Below are positions 8,386-18,400 of a DNA stretch of 64,000 nucleotides, piece by piece. A program made the translations under genes and the position numbers. The notes beneath the pieces are model-generated. The model was given only the letters and a program-made list of their open reading frames with translations. It was not told the DNA's origin and did not search any database. This DNA comes from SIG437 sp045648985. Its GTDB lineage: Bacteria > Bacillota > Clostridia > UBA1381 > UBA9506. The DNA lies in the NCBI GenBank assembly GCA_045648985.1, contig JAZROZ010000002.1, forward strand, positions 9,561 to 73,560, read 5' to 3'. How positions within the stretch are numbered: the first letter of the stretch is position 1; each line of letters opens with the position of its first letter.

Positions 8386-9123
8386 ATGAAAGCAATCGTT
8401 TTAGGAGCAGGCAAAGGAAAAAGACTTCAGTCAGAAAAGTTTCAGCTTCCAAAGGTTTTAAGACAGGCAAACGGAAGAGGGCTTATAGAATATGCGCTTG
8501 ACAGTATTGATTTTATTGATAAAAAAGATACAGTAATCGTTGTAGGCTACAAAAAAGAAGCAGTTATTGAAGCACTTTCTTCAGAGTATCTTTTCTCAGA
8601 GCAGGCAGAGCAGCTGGGCACAGGTCACGCTGTAAACTGTGCAAAAGAGCATTTTGAAGACTACGACGGTGACGTGCTTATAATCTATGGCGATATGCCA
8701 CTCTTTACAAAAAAGACATTTGAAAAGATTATCGAGCATCATAAGAAAGAAAATGCAGATTGTACTGTTATGACCGCATTTGTCGACAATCCGCCTGCAT
8801 ACGGCAGAATTGTAAGAGATGAAAACGGCAATTTAGCGGACGTAATCGAAACTAAAGACTGCAACGAAGAACAGCTAAAGATTACAGAATTAAACATAGG
8901 TGTTTATGTTTTCAAATCTAAATTATTATTTGAAAATTTGGCATCCCTAAAAAACAATAATGCACAGGGCGAATACTACTTAACAGACGTGCCGAAAATC
9001 CTTGTAAAGAAAGGCCATAAGGTGTCAATCTGTTCAGTTGATGACAACACAGAAATATTTGGTGTTAATACTCAGGAAGAGCTAGAATTCTGCGAAAAAG
9101 AGTTATTGAAAAGACAGGCATAG
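8386..9123 (+). CDS. Sugar-1-phosphate nucleotidyltransferase, GlmU N-domain-like
   Basis: A 245-residue nucleotidyltransferase. The start is the ATG at 8386, with GAAAGGACAGG upstream; an in-frame TTG at 8365 overlaps that ribosome binding site and is rejected. The signature is AIVLGAGKGKRLQSEKFQLP with GKGKR and K26 of LPKVL, then QLGTGHAV (about 77-84), which is characteristic of GlmU uridylyltransferases, and YGDMP (about 101-105). The left-handed beta-helix acetyltransferase half of GlmU is absent, so it should make a UDP-sugar (probably UDP-GlcNAc) but not acetylate glucosamine-1-phosphate. Residue lengths fit a stand-alone domain rather than a truncation. Confidence 0.8.
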   Translation: MKAIVLGAGKGKRLQSEKFQLPKVLRQANGRGLIEYALDSIDFIDKKDTVIVVGYKKEAVIEALSSEYLFSEQAEQLGTGHAVNCAKEHFEDYDGDVLIIYGDMPLFTKKTFEKIIEHHKKENADCTVMTAFVDNPPAYGRIVRDENGNLADVIETKDCNEEQLKITELNIGVYVFKSKLLFENLASLKNNNAQGEYYLTDVPKILVKKGHKVSICSVDDNTEIFGVNTQEELEFCEKELLKRQA

Positions 9124-9161
9124 ACAAAATATTATATTTCTGTAACAAAACACCAAAAATA

Positions 9162-9190
9162 TTGAAAAAACAAATAAAATAATGTATAAT
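9162..9190 (+). promoter_or_regulatory. Promoter of the SLH protein gene
   Basis: TTGAAA (9162-9167) and TATAAT (9185-9190) are 17 bases apart. The ATG at 9247 is preceded by CAGGAGGAAA (9231-9240), a strong ribosome binding site suited to an abundant surface protein. Confidence 0.8.
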
Positions 9191-9246
9191 ACTAACAAGA
9201 GGTTAATTAAATAAAATTAAACTACATACACAGGAGGAAATTCACT

Positions 9247-11064
9247 ATGAAAAAAAGAACTCTTTCCCTGCTCATTGCTGTGATTATGATGCTTTCTATG
9301 TCATTTTCAGCAATGGCTGCGACATTTACAGATGTAGAAGAAAATTTCTGGGCGAAAACAGAAATTGAAGCACTTTCAGAAATTGGTGTAATTTCAGGTT
9401 ATCCTGAAGGAACATTTAAACCAAATGCCAACATCACAAAAGAAGAAGCAGTTGCTCTTTTTGCAAAGGCGTTGGGTTATAACGAGGAAGCAAATGCAGA
9501 GATTGTTTCATTTGCAGCAGAAAAAAATGCTTCACTTTTAGAAAGCTATTCATCATATGCTTTGGGACAGGCAGCATACCTTTTATATAAAGGTGTTTTG
9601 GCAGAAAGCGATGTAGTCGGCTTTATGGCAACAGCAAACAAAAGTCAGCCTCTTAAGAGATATGAAGCAGCAGTTATGATTGCAAAGGCGTTAGGTGCAG
9701 ATGTATGGCTTAACACAAATCCTGACTTTGACCTTTCCTATGAAGATGCAGCTGAAATTCCCCAGGAAGCTAAAGCATACGTTTATTATGCAGGTGAAAA
9801 AGGCATAATGAAAGGTATGGACGAAAAATCATTTGCACCAGACGGCAACGTAACACGTGCACAGGTTGCTACTATGATTTACAGAATTTTAGATGTAATG
9901 AACTTTACATATACAGAGGGTGTTGTAGCTAAAGTAGATAACACATTAAATACTTTAACAATGAAAACAATTGACGGAGATACTTTAAGCTATAACGTAT
10001 CAAAAGAAATCCCTGTAAGAATTAATGGTGAGCTTTCTCAGATTACACTCCTAGAAGCAGGCCTTGAGGTTATAATGACAAGAACCGATGTTGGTCTCTT
10101 TGCACTCGATGCAATAAAAGTAATCCCTGACGAAACAATCACAGGTATCTATAAAGGAAAGATAACAGATACAAATGCTACAACAGTTAAAATTGCAGCT
10201 TTCGACACAGGTGTTGTAACATCCTACAAGCTTTCTTCTGCAGTAGCAATCACATATAAAGGCCAGCCGGGCGCAATTACATCATATACTGTAAACGACT
10301 ATGTTAAAGCTGAAGTCAAAGGCGGCGAAATTGCTGTAATTGATGCAGAGCCAAAGAATGTTTTAGTTGAAGGCTTAATCGTTGATGCAATTGAATTTAC
10401 ACCTGATGTAACACTTAAATTAAGAACTAAGGATAATGAAGTTTTAAGCTACGCAGTAAAGAGTGGTGCATCACTTAAGAGAAATAACAAATCAGTTGAC
10501 TTTGACGAATTGGCAATCGGTGATTCAGTTAACGTAACACTTGAATATGGCTTAGTTTCATCAGTGGTTGCAGTTGGAACAGATAAAAACGTTTCAGGCG
10601 AAGTTGAAGAAATCACAATTTCAAAAAATACATCATACATAACTGTAAACACAGGAAATAAATCAGCAAAATATGCGCTCAGCCGTGATGCACAGATTAA
10701 GCTTGACGGAAAAGAAGCTACAATCTACGATATAAGACTTGGTGCACAGGTTTCATTTAAAGCAACAAGCAGCACAATCACAGCACTTACAGTTGAGTCT
10801 GTGGCAGTAAGCTCACAGGTAACAGGTACAATAAAGCTTGTTAATTCATCATACGGAATGATTGTTGTAGAAGCAGTTGAAGCATCAGGCAATATATCTG
10901 AAAAACAGATTTTCGTAAAGAGCACAGTTAAAATCTTAGATGCAAACGACGGAAAAGTAAAAGCCGTTAAAGACTTAGCTGTTGGACAGTCAATTATGGC
11001 TGCGATTACTGAAAATACAGGTATATTAGAAGCTACATCAATTATGATATTAGCAGCACAGTAA
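9247..11064 (+). CDS. Secreted S-layer-homology (SLH) protein with repeated beta domains
   Basis: A 605-residue surface protein. A signal peptide (residues 1-24, ending SFSAMA) is followed by three SLH repeats to about residue 220. The first begins FTDVEENFWAKTEIEAL and contains GYPEGTFKPNANITKEEAV; the third has GIMKGMDEKSFAPDGNVTRAQVATMIYRIL. SLH repeats bind pyruvylated secondary cell-wall polymers. Residues ~225-605 are four or five degenerate repeats of ~75 residues with the pattern GxV-turn-strand ending in 'dl-GdsV-vt'. No catalytic motif is visible, so it could be a structural S-layer subunit. It has its own promoter and terminator (monocistronic). Confidence 0.88.
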   Translation: MKKRTLSLLIAVIMMLSMSFSAMAATFTDVEENFWAKTEIEALSEIGVISGYPEGTFKPNANITKEEAVALFAKALGYNEEANAEIVSFAAEKNASLLESYSSYALGQAAYLLYKGVLAESDVVGFMATANKSQPLKRYEAAVMIAKALGADVWLNTNPDFDLSYEDAAEIPQEAKAYVYYAGEKGIMKGMDEKSFAPDGNVTRAQVATMIYRILDVMNFTYTEGVVAKVDNTLNTLTMKTIDGDTLSYNVSKEIPVRINGELSQITLLEAGLEVIMTRTDVGLFALDAIKVIPDETITGIYKGKITDTNATTVKIAAFDTGVVTSYKLSSAVAITYKGQPGAITSYTVNDYVKAEVKGGEIAVIDAEPKNVLVEGLIVDAIEFTPDVTLKLRTKDNEVLSYAVKSGASLKRNNKSVDFDELAIGDSVNVTLEYGLVSSVVAVGTDKNVSGEVEEITISKNTSYITVNTGNKSAKYALSRDAQIKLDGKEATIYDIRLGAQVSFKATSSTITALTVESVAVSSQVTGTIKLVNSSYGMIVVEAVEASGNISEKQIFVKSTVKILDANDGKVKAVKDLAVGQSIMAAITENTGILEATSIMILAAQ

Positions 11065-11106
11065 AATAATACGATTTAAAACTCAAAGAAAATTAAATAT
11101 CAGCCG

Positions 11107-11146
11107 GAAGTGAGTTCGACATAAGACGAGCTCACTTCTTTTTTTT
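11107..11146 (+). terminator. Rho-independent terminator after the SLH gene
   Basis: GAAGTGAGTTCG (11107-11118) pairs with CGAGCTCACTTC (11127-11138) with one G-U pair, loop ACATAAGA, followed by a run of ten T (11137-11146). Confidence 0.92.
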
Positions 11147-11254
11147 GCCGCTTCCTTGTTGTATTTAACTAATAAAAGAGCAATTTTATTAAAAAATATT
11201 AACAGATTTTATAGAAAAAAGTCAATATTGTTTTATTATCAGTCAAAATCCTTA

Positions 11255-11311
11255 TAGAAATAAGAAAAAATTTATTATATAATGTTACTATAGTGTTACT
11301 ATAACGTTACA
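11255..11311 (+). promoter_or_regulatory. Promoter with three helically phased direct repeats
   Basis: This lies in the 311-base gap between 11065 and 11375. A -10 TATAAT (11278-11283) has TAGAAA (11255-11260) 17 bases upstream as a weak -35. Immediately after the -10 come GTTACTATA (11284-11292), GTTACTATA (11295-11303) and GTTACAAT (11306-11313), starting every 11 bases, or about one helical turn. This arrangement is typical of a binding site for a regulator that sits on one face of the DNA, covering the transcription start. The rest of the gap is AT-rich with no gene. Confidence 0.55.
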
Positions 11312-11375
11312 ATGAGGAATTGTTGTAAATATATTAGTCAGACTGTAAAATAATTTTTTTGGAGGAAAAGGTATT

Positions 11376-14300
11376 ATGAAAACAAAAATATTTTTCAGAA
11401 TAATTGCAATGGTGCTGACACTTTTTATGTGCTTTAGCACACTACCTGTTTGGGCAGACATATATTCACCGGGTCCTACAGAATATGAGCTTGACAAAAG
11501 CCTGCTGCTTGAGTCAAATGAAGTAACCATATCAGAAGGTAAGCTTATACTCTCTGCAGGCGGAAGTGTGAAGTTTGATTTGCTTTTGCCGTTTGTATCC
11601 GATTCACTTACAATTACATATGAAGCAATTACAAAAGACACAGCTCTTTCAATAGCTACAGATGAGCATAGCTACAGCACAACACTTTTGGCAAGTGCTA
11701 CAACCAATACTGTTGCAATAACTGAACTTTTAGGAAGCAACACTATAACACTTACGGCAAATGGAGCTGTGACAATCACAAGTGTTTTATTTAATAAGAT
11801 TAACGAAAACTATAGCGACAAAAACTCAGCAGACATTCCTTTAACTGACTATGAGTATGCAACACTTACTTCAGTTATCTTTAAAGATGATGCTGCTGCA
11901 TTAAAAACACGCGGTGCAGTGCAACACTTAGACATCGAAAATATACGTCTGACACCTATGAATATAGACGGCAGACTTTATGTGCCTTTTACAAAGCTTG
12001 CTGAAAGCTTGGGATATTACTGTGAAGACTATCCTGACAAAGCATATATCTATATGGCAGGGGAAACAGAGTCTTTAGCTTTAATAGGCGGAAAAGGATA
12101 TATAGAATCTGATGAAAGCGGAAAAACAGATTTTTCACTCAGTGTAATCTATAAAGGAGATAAAACATGGGTGCCTGTTCGTGCCCTTGCTGAAGCACTC
12201 GGCTTTGCAGTAGAGTATAAAGATGGATTTGTTGTAATTGATGACAGACTCACAGCAAAAAATGTTATCGAAGATGAAACAATTTTTGCAGAGCTTGCTA
12301 CCCAGTTCAGTGCATATATTCCTGGAGATACTGTAGAGGGAAAAACATATTACGTAGATGGAAATGCTGCAAACAACTCAAGCCTCGGAACACAAGAAGC
12401 TCCGTTTTTAACAATTCAGGAAGCTGCTGATGTTGCTAAAGCAGGCGACACAGTTATAATTCACGCAGGAACATACAGAGAAACAGTTACATTTGATAAA
12501 AATGATGGTACTGCTCTTAATCCTATCACATTCAAATCAGCGGGAGATGGAGATGTTATAATTTCAGCACTCGATAAGCTTACAGGCTTTACTGCATATG
12601 AAGGAGATATTATAAAGGCATCTGTTCCAACTGACTTAGGCTTTGGACGCAATCAGCTTTTCTATAAAGGAGAGGCTTTAAATGCAGGCAGACACCCAAA
12701 TAGTGATAAAACAGGTGTTGTTCCATATCCTGAAGGTGTACCCGAAGGCGTATATGCTACAAGGGGTGACATCCGTATTACCCAAGAGGGCGGAAACATT
12801 GCATATAGTGACAGCGGCTTATTAGATCAGGATGAAGCCAACTACTGGAAAGGCGGAACATTCGTCACCTTAAAGGGTCAGGGCTGGAGCTTAGCATCAG
12901 GTGAGATTATAGCATCCCAGAAAGGTCAGATAACACTTGCTGACCACACAGGCACAAAATCATATAATCTCGGCTTAGTAGGTTCACCAACACATGACGG
13001 TGCTAAGTTTTATAAAAAGGTAACCGATTCCGACTATGGCTACATCACAAACCACTTAAACACAGTTGATAGTGAAGGCGAGTGGTTTATGGATTCCGAT
13101 GAAGACATTATGTATGTGATTCCACCTGAAAATGCAAATCCCGAAACAGATTTTGAAGTTAAGCAGCGTCAGCTTTGTATCGACCTTCGCGGAAGAAAAT
13201 ATATTATAATAGATGGAATTGACACAATCGGCGGCGGAATAACAATGTCGGGCGACTCGACAGAGGGCTGCGTATTAAATGATGGCGAGTTTAGATATAT
13301 AGCACATCATAGCGTGCTTTTAGACCAGTCAAATTATGCTATGACATCAGGCGAAGAGCTCTTTTCTCTTGAAACAATGAAAGCCGGTGAGGCGGGCATT
13401 TGCATAGCGGGTAAAAATAATGCGATTGTGAATTCTAAAATCGATTACAGCTCAGCAACAGGTATTAATTTATTAGGTAAATATCACTATATAAACAATA
13501 ATATCATATCAAACACATCATACTCAGGTGCATATCCGGGCGGAATCTATGTTTTGCCTGATTTGTCAAAGGGCGAGGCAGCAGCTGATGAGGTTTTTGG
13601 CGGACATTTTATTACATATAATACACTCAGTAACGCAGGCAGAAGCCTGATATTGCTCTGCTCAACAGTAGATGATGTTGTGTTAGCTGCAGTACCTGTT
13701 GAAATTGCATATAACAGAATATATAATGGTGCGCTATCATCGCGTGACACCGGCATCACATATGAATACGGCTTTACAGGCGGTAACGATAAATCAAAAA
13801 CGAGAATGCATCATAACTTCATTTATAATCCGGGCTATAAAGATGCTGCGGGCCCTGCATTGATGATGCTTTATCATGACGATATGGTAGCTGCAAGAGA
13901 GACATATAACAACGTACTTTACTACGAAGAAGCAGACAAAACACCTCTTAATCAGATATTTGTTCATGATACAAAAAATGCAGTAATAAGAGACAGAAAC
14001 AACTCTGAGCTTGGATATCTGTATGGTGGCGAAGCTGACATTACAAGAAGTGACTTCCCGGGTGCAAGACGTTTTTCACCTGGTGCTGACCACGATAGCT
14101 ATGCACGTTCATTAGATAGCTATAACGACTTAAAGGCAGACTCAGGTCTGTATTATCCTGATGCAGTATCTCAAGACTCAAAAACATACACATTTGAAAA
14201 TGTAAATATAGAGCAGGATGTAAGAACCGAAATCGGTCTTTATATGAACCGCAAAGTAGGCAGCTCAGACTTATTGACTGTGACAACAAGAGTTTATGAC

Positions 14301-15407
14301 CAGAACAATACTTTAGTAAACACAACAAAGCTCTATAACGAGGCTACAACAAGTAAATTCTATGTTTATGACCTTCACAAAGGCATCTCGGTTGTTGAGC
14401 CGATGGATAGCGGTATATATAACATAGAGATAGAGTTCAGCGACAGCACGGTAGACTTAAATAAGATTATTGTAGAGAGCTTTGATGCAAACTATGACAA
14501 TTTATATACACGCGAAATGGAAGAAGCAGGAATTGTAGGCTATCTCCCTGCATCATCGACAGAAGCAAGCGGGCAAGAAACAGTAACCTTTGAAAATGTC
14601 TATATTGAAAGCGGAAAGAAAATAATTTTAGATACGCACGTGACACGTGATTGCGACCCAGGTACACAGGTTGAGCTGACAGCAGAGATTTATAACAGCT
14701 CAGGAACAAAAGTAGATACTGTTTCACTTGTAAACGTCTTCAAACATTCACAGTATAACACATTCGAGGCACTCAGCGGCAAGATTGCACTCCCTGAGCT
14801 TGCGACAAGCGGAAACTATAAGGTAGTGATTAAGCTTTCTGACACTTATTCAAAAGTGCTCCGACTTGTAGCAGAAGAAGCAAGTGGTGTATATGAAAAC
14901 CTGTTCAATGAAAATGTATATCTTGGCGGCTCGTTTGACTCATGGGCTCATAACCCTGCTTTAAACACAGGATATAGCATAACTAGTGCCGCTGGTAGTA
15001 TTGAACCTGAAAACATTGAAAAATATCTCCATTATTCCGCAACGGTCTGTAGAAGCCATATCATAACCTACGAAGACAGACAGGTAGCAAGCGATTCTAA
15101 CTATTTAAGAATCACAACCTCAGCAGGCAGCACCAGCTGCGGTGGAACTGTCAAGCTTTATGTAGATAAATATAGCAAGTATTCTCCGAGCAGCTATACT
15201 CCGATTGCCACATGGGTGATAGAAAATACTTCGTGGAAACCAAAGGCAAAATACGTTGAGCTTAGTACAGAGCTTTTAGCAGGAGAGCATACGTTCTATT
15301 TAGTATTTGAAGCAGACAGTAACACAAAGGCTGCAACATTATGGAACTTCAGCTTCTGTAATGAAGCCTGGGATGGCGAATCTTTAAGCGAGCTTAACGC
15401 ACAGTAA
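11376..15407 (+). CDS. Giant secreted right-handed beta-helix protein with stalk domain (paralogue 1)
   Basis: A 1343-residue exported protein (signal peptide ending LPVWA, ~27). Residues ~180-295 match the copper-amine-oxidase-N-type stalk domain (LYVPFTKLAESLGYYCED, WVPVRALAEALGF, GFVVIDDRL). From ~325, YYVDGNAANNSSLGTQ and PFLTIQEAADVAKAGDTVII open a right-handed beta-helix to ~900, with MHHNFIYN and FITYNTLSNAGR as coil repeats. Two repeats starting TFENVxIE follow (~945 and ~1065), and a C-terminal CBM6/35-like domain ends LWNFSFCNEAW. The helix start resembles GH120 beta-xylosidases and DUF1565 proteins, so a polysaccharide-cleaving or -binding role is inferred; catalytic residues were not identified. 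Confidence 0.75.
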   Translation: MKTKIFFRIIAMVLTLFMCFSTLPVWADIYSPGPTEYELDKSLLLESNEVTISEGKLILSAGGSVKFDLLLPFVSDSLTITYEAITKDTALSIATDEHSYSTTLLASATTNTVAITELLGSNTITLTANGAVTITSVLFNKINENYSDKNSADIPLTDYEYATLTSVIFKDDAAALKTRGAVQHLDIENIRLTPMNIDGRLYVPFTKLAESLGYYCEDYPDKAYIYMAGETESLALIGGKGYIESDESGKTDFSLSVIYKGDKTWVPVRALAEALGFAVEYKDGFVVIDDRLTAKNVIEDETIFAELATQFSAYIPGDTVEGKTYYVDGNAANNSSLGTQEAPFLTIQEAADVAKAGDTVIIHAGTYRETVTFDKNDGTALNPITFKSAGDGDVIISALDKLTGFTAYEGDIIKASVPTDLGFGRNQLFYKGEALNAGRHPNSDKTGVVPYPEGVPEGVYATRGDIRITQEGGNIAYSDSGLLDQDEANYWKGGTFVTLKGQGWSLASGEIIASQKGQITLADHTGTKSYNLGLVGSPTHDGAKFYKKVTDSDYGYITNHLNTVDSEGEWFMDSDEDIMYVIPPENANPETDFEVKQRQLCIDLRGRKYIIIDGIDTIGGGITMSGDSTEGCVLNDGEFRYIAHHSVLLDQSNYAMTSGEELFSLETMKAGEAGICIAGKNNAIVNSKIDYSSATGINLLGKYHYINNNIISNTSYSGAYPGGIYVLPDLSKGEAAADEVFGGHFITYNTLSNAGRSLILLCSTVDDVVLAAVPVEIAYNRIYNGALSSRDTGITYEYGFTGGNDKSKTRMHHNFIYNPGYKDAAGPALMMLYHDDMVAARETYNNVLYYEEADKTPLNQIFVHDTKNAVIRDRNNSELGYLYGGEADITRSDFPGARRFSPGADHDSYARSLDSYNDLKADSGLYYPDAVSQDSKTYTFENVNIEQDVRTEIGLYMNRKVGSSDLLTVTTRVYDQNNTLVNTTKLYNEATTSKFYVYDLHKGISVVEPMDSGIYNIEIEFSDSTVDLNKIIVESFDANYDNLYTREMEEAGIVGYLPASSTEASGQETVTFENVYIESGKKIILDTHVTRDCDPGTQVELTAEIYNSSGTKVDTVSLVNVFKHSQYNTFEALSGKIALPELATSGNYKVVIKLSDTYSKVLRLVAEEASGVYENLFNENVYLGGSFDSWAHNPALNTGYSITSAAGSIEPENIEKYLHYSATVCRSHIITYEDRQVASDSNYLRITTSAGSTSCGGTVKLYVDKYSKYSPSSYTPIATWVIENTSWKPKAKYVELSTELLAGEHTFYLVFEADSNTKAATLWNFSFCNEAWDGESLSELNAQ

Positions 15408-15492
15408 AATATTAAAAATACCAAAGCATTTTGCTATAGGTGCAAATGTGTAAAACATAAAGGCAATAAAATGGAAAAGGAGGAAATGCTTT

Positions 15493-18400
15493 ATGAATAT
15501 TAAGGTATTAAAGAGATTAGTTGCTCTTACATTAATGCTTTTTTTAAGCATCACATCACTCCCCGCGTTTGCAAATACATATTCAGGCGGGCCGAGAGAC
15601 AGTGAGCTTGACAGAAGTCTAATGCTAAAAGCCGACAAAGTATCATTAAACGGCGACATATTAAATTTTGCCGCAGGAGGCACGATTACATTTGATGTGT
15701 TGCTGCCGTTTGATACAGCCCAGCTTCAGCTTAAGTATGAAGCTCCGAAAAAAGATGTAAACCTTAAGGTTTTGATGGACAACAACAGTTATTCTGCTGT
15801 ACTTTCAAAAGATACAAAGGAAGCAGCTATAGAAATAGAAGAGCTGAGTGGGAGCCACACCGTAACATTTACATCAGAAAGTTCACTTGTATTAAAGGGA
15901 ATTAACTTCCACAAGGTTGATGAGCAGTATAATGAAAAATGTATTTACATCGCTCCGTTTACGGATTATGATGATGCACTGCTTACGTTAGTTGCCTTAA
16001 AATGTAACATCGGTGTTGTTAAAACGAGAAATAATCTTCTGCGTTGGGACCCCGAAGACATTTTCGTTAATCCTAAAAACATAAACGGAAGCATTTATGT
16101 TCCTGCTAAAAAGCTTGCAGAAGCACTGCAGCTTTATTGTGAAGATTATAGCGACCTTTCCTATTTATATATGCTTGGTGAAACATCATCACTATCAGTA
16201 AAGAACGGCAAAGGCTTCTATGAAGATAATGAAACAGGCGAGCATAGCATCACACTTGACGTTTTATATGAAGATGGCAAGGCTTGGGTGCCTGTAAGAA
16301 AGGTTGCAGAGCTTTTCGGACATACAGTTGGCTATCAGGACGGATACGTTTTAATCGGCGACAGATTAAGAATAAAAAAAGTTTTTGAAAGCAACTCACT
16401 TTTAAAATCACTCAAAAAAGAATTTGACGAATATATCGTTCCTAATAATAAAGTGACAGGTAAAACATATCACGTTGCACAGACTAAAAAAGCAAGTGAT
16501 ATAAACTCAGGTTCTCTAGAGTATCCATTTTTAACAATCCAGAAAGCTGCAGATATAGCAGAGGCAGGCGATACAATTATCATTCACGAAGGTACATACA
16601 GAGAAATTGTTAAACCTAAAAACGACGGAACATCAATGGCTCCGATTACCTTCAAAGCAGCCGAAGGCGAAAAGGTTGTAATTTCAGCCTTAGAAAAACT
16701 CTCAGGCTTTATTGAATATAAAGGAGATCTCCTCTGTGCAACTGCACCGATAGATTTAGGTGACGGAAGAAACCAGATCTTCTATAAAGGCGAGCAGCTC
16801 ATGGCAGGCAGACATCCAAACGAAGATACAATGCCAGGTGTGCTTCCATATCCTGAAGAAGTTCCAAAAGGCTTATATGCAACAAAAGGAAACATTCGTG
16901 TCACAGACGCGCCAAACGGCGAGATTGCATATAGTGACACCGACTTAAATCAGGAAGAAAAAGACTATTGGAAAGGCGGACTCTATGTAACCTTAAAGGG
17001 TCAGGGCTGGTCAATAGCAACAGGTGATATCGTGTCATCATCTTACGGTCAGCTAAAGCTTACTGACCACGAAGGCACAAAATCATTTAATCTTGGTATT
17101 TTAAAACCTGAAAGGCATCCGGGCCGCTCATATTATAAAGATGCACACGAGTCCGACTTTGCCTACATCACAAACCACATTAACACGGTTGACATTCCTG
17201 GCGAGTGGTATATGAGAGATAATGTTATATTTATGATTCCGCCAACTGATGCTGACCTTTCAAACGATTTTGAAATCAAACAACGTCAGCTCTGTATTGA
17301 CCTTCGAGGAAGAAGCTATATAACATTTGACGGCATAGACACAATCGGCGGAAGTATGACGGCTGACCAGGCAACAGGCTGTACACTTTTAAACGGTGAA
17401 TTTAAAAATATTGCCCACCATACAAGACAGTTAGATGCTTCTACATATGCTATGTATGTTGAAGAATCAACGTTTTCATATGAGAGCCAGAAGAGTGGTG
17501 AAGCAGGCTTCTACTTCGGCGGTTCATATAACGCAATGATTAACTGTACAATCGACCAAAGCTCAGCTATAGGTCTTGCTCTTAACGAAAAATATAATTA
17601 CGTAAGCAATAATGTAATTAAAAACTGTTCATATTCGGGCGGTTACCCGGGTAATATCAACGTAAGTGTTGATGAAGACAAGGCAAGACAAAACGCTGAT
17701 GCAATGTTTGGCGGTCACTTCATAACATATAACACATTATATAATGCAGGCCGTCACGTTTACTGTGCACCAGGTGCTACGAGAGCAGACGGAACATATT
17801 TTGGTGTATCACCAATAGAATTTGCATATAACAGATGCTTTAACGGAAGCTTAATGACGCGTGACACAGGTATAATATATGAATACGGTCACGTAGGCGG
17901 TAATGACGTAGCAAGAGCTGCTGTGCATCATAACCTTGTGTATGACATAGGTCATTGGGAAGAGATGAAAAGAAATCTTGTTATGCTCATATACCATGAC
18001 AACTACACAGTATCAAGAGACACATATTCAAACGTGACATATTATGATGACCCCGAAAGACCGATAGCAGATAATCGTGCAATCTACGTGCAGATTCCAA
18101 GAGATACCATGGTAAGATGCAGAAATAACACAATACTTGGCTTAAGAGCTTACGGCGAGTCAATGCTCCAAAGAGTTGACTATCCCGGCGCCAGATTGTT
18201 CACAGGCGGTGCTGACCACGGCGAATATGCTTTGAAATATATGAAAAACTATGAATCTCACGATTCGGGTGCTTACCAGAACTTCCCTGTAAGTGTAAAG
18301 ACAAATGAGGAAGCGGGCACAGAAACATATAAGTTTAAAGATGTTGAAATCGAGGGCGGTAGCCATACAGTTTTAACATATTATATGGGACGCGAGACAA

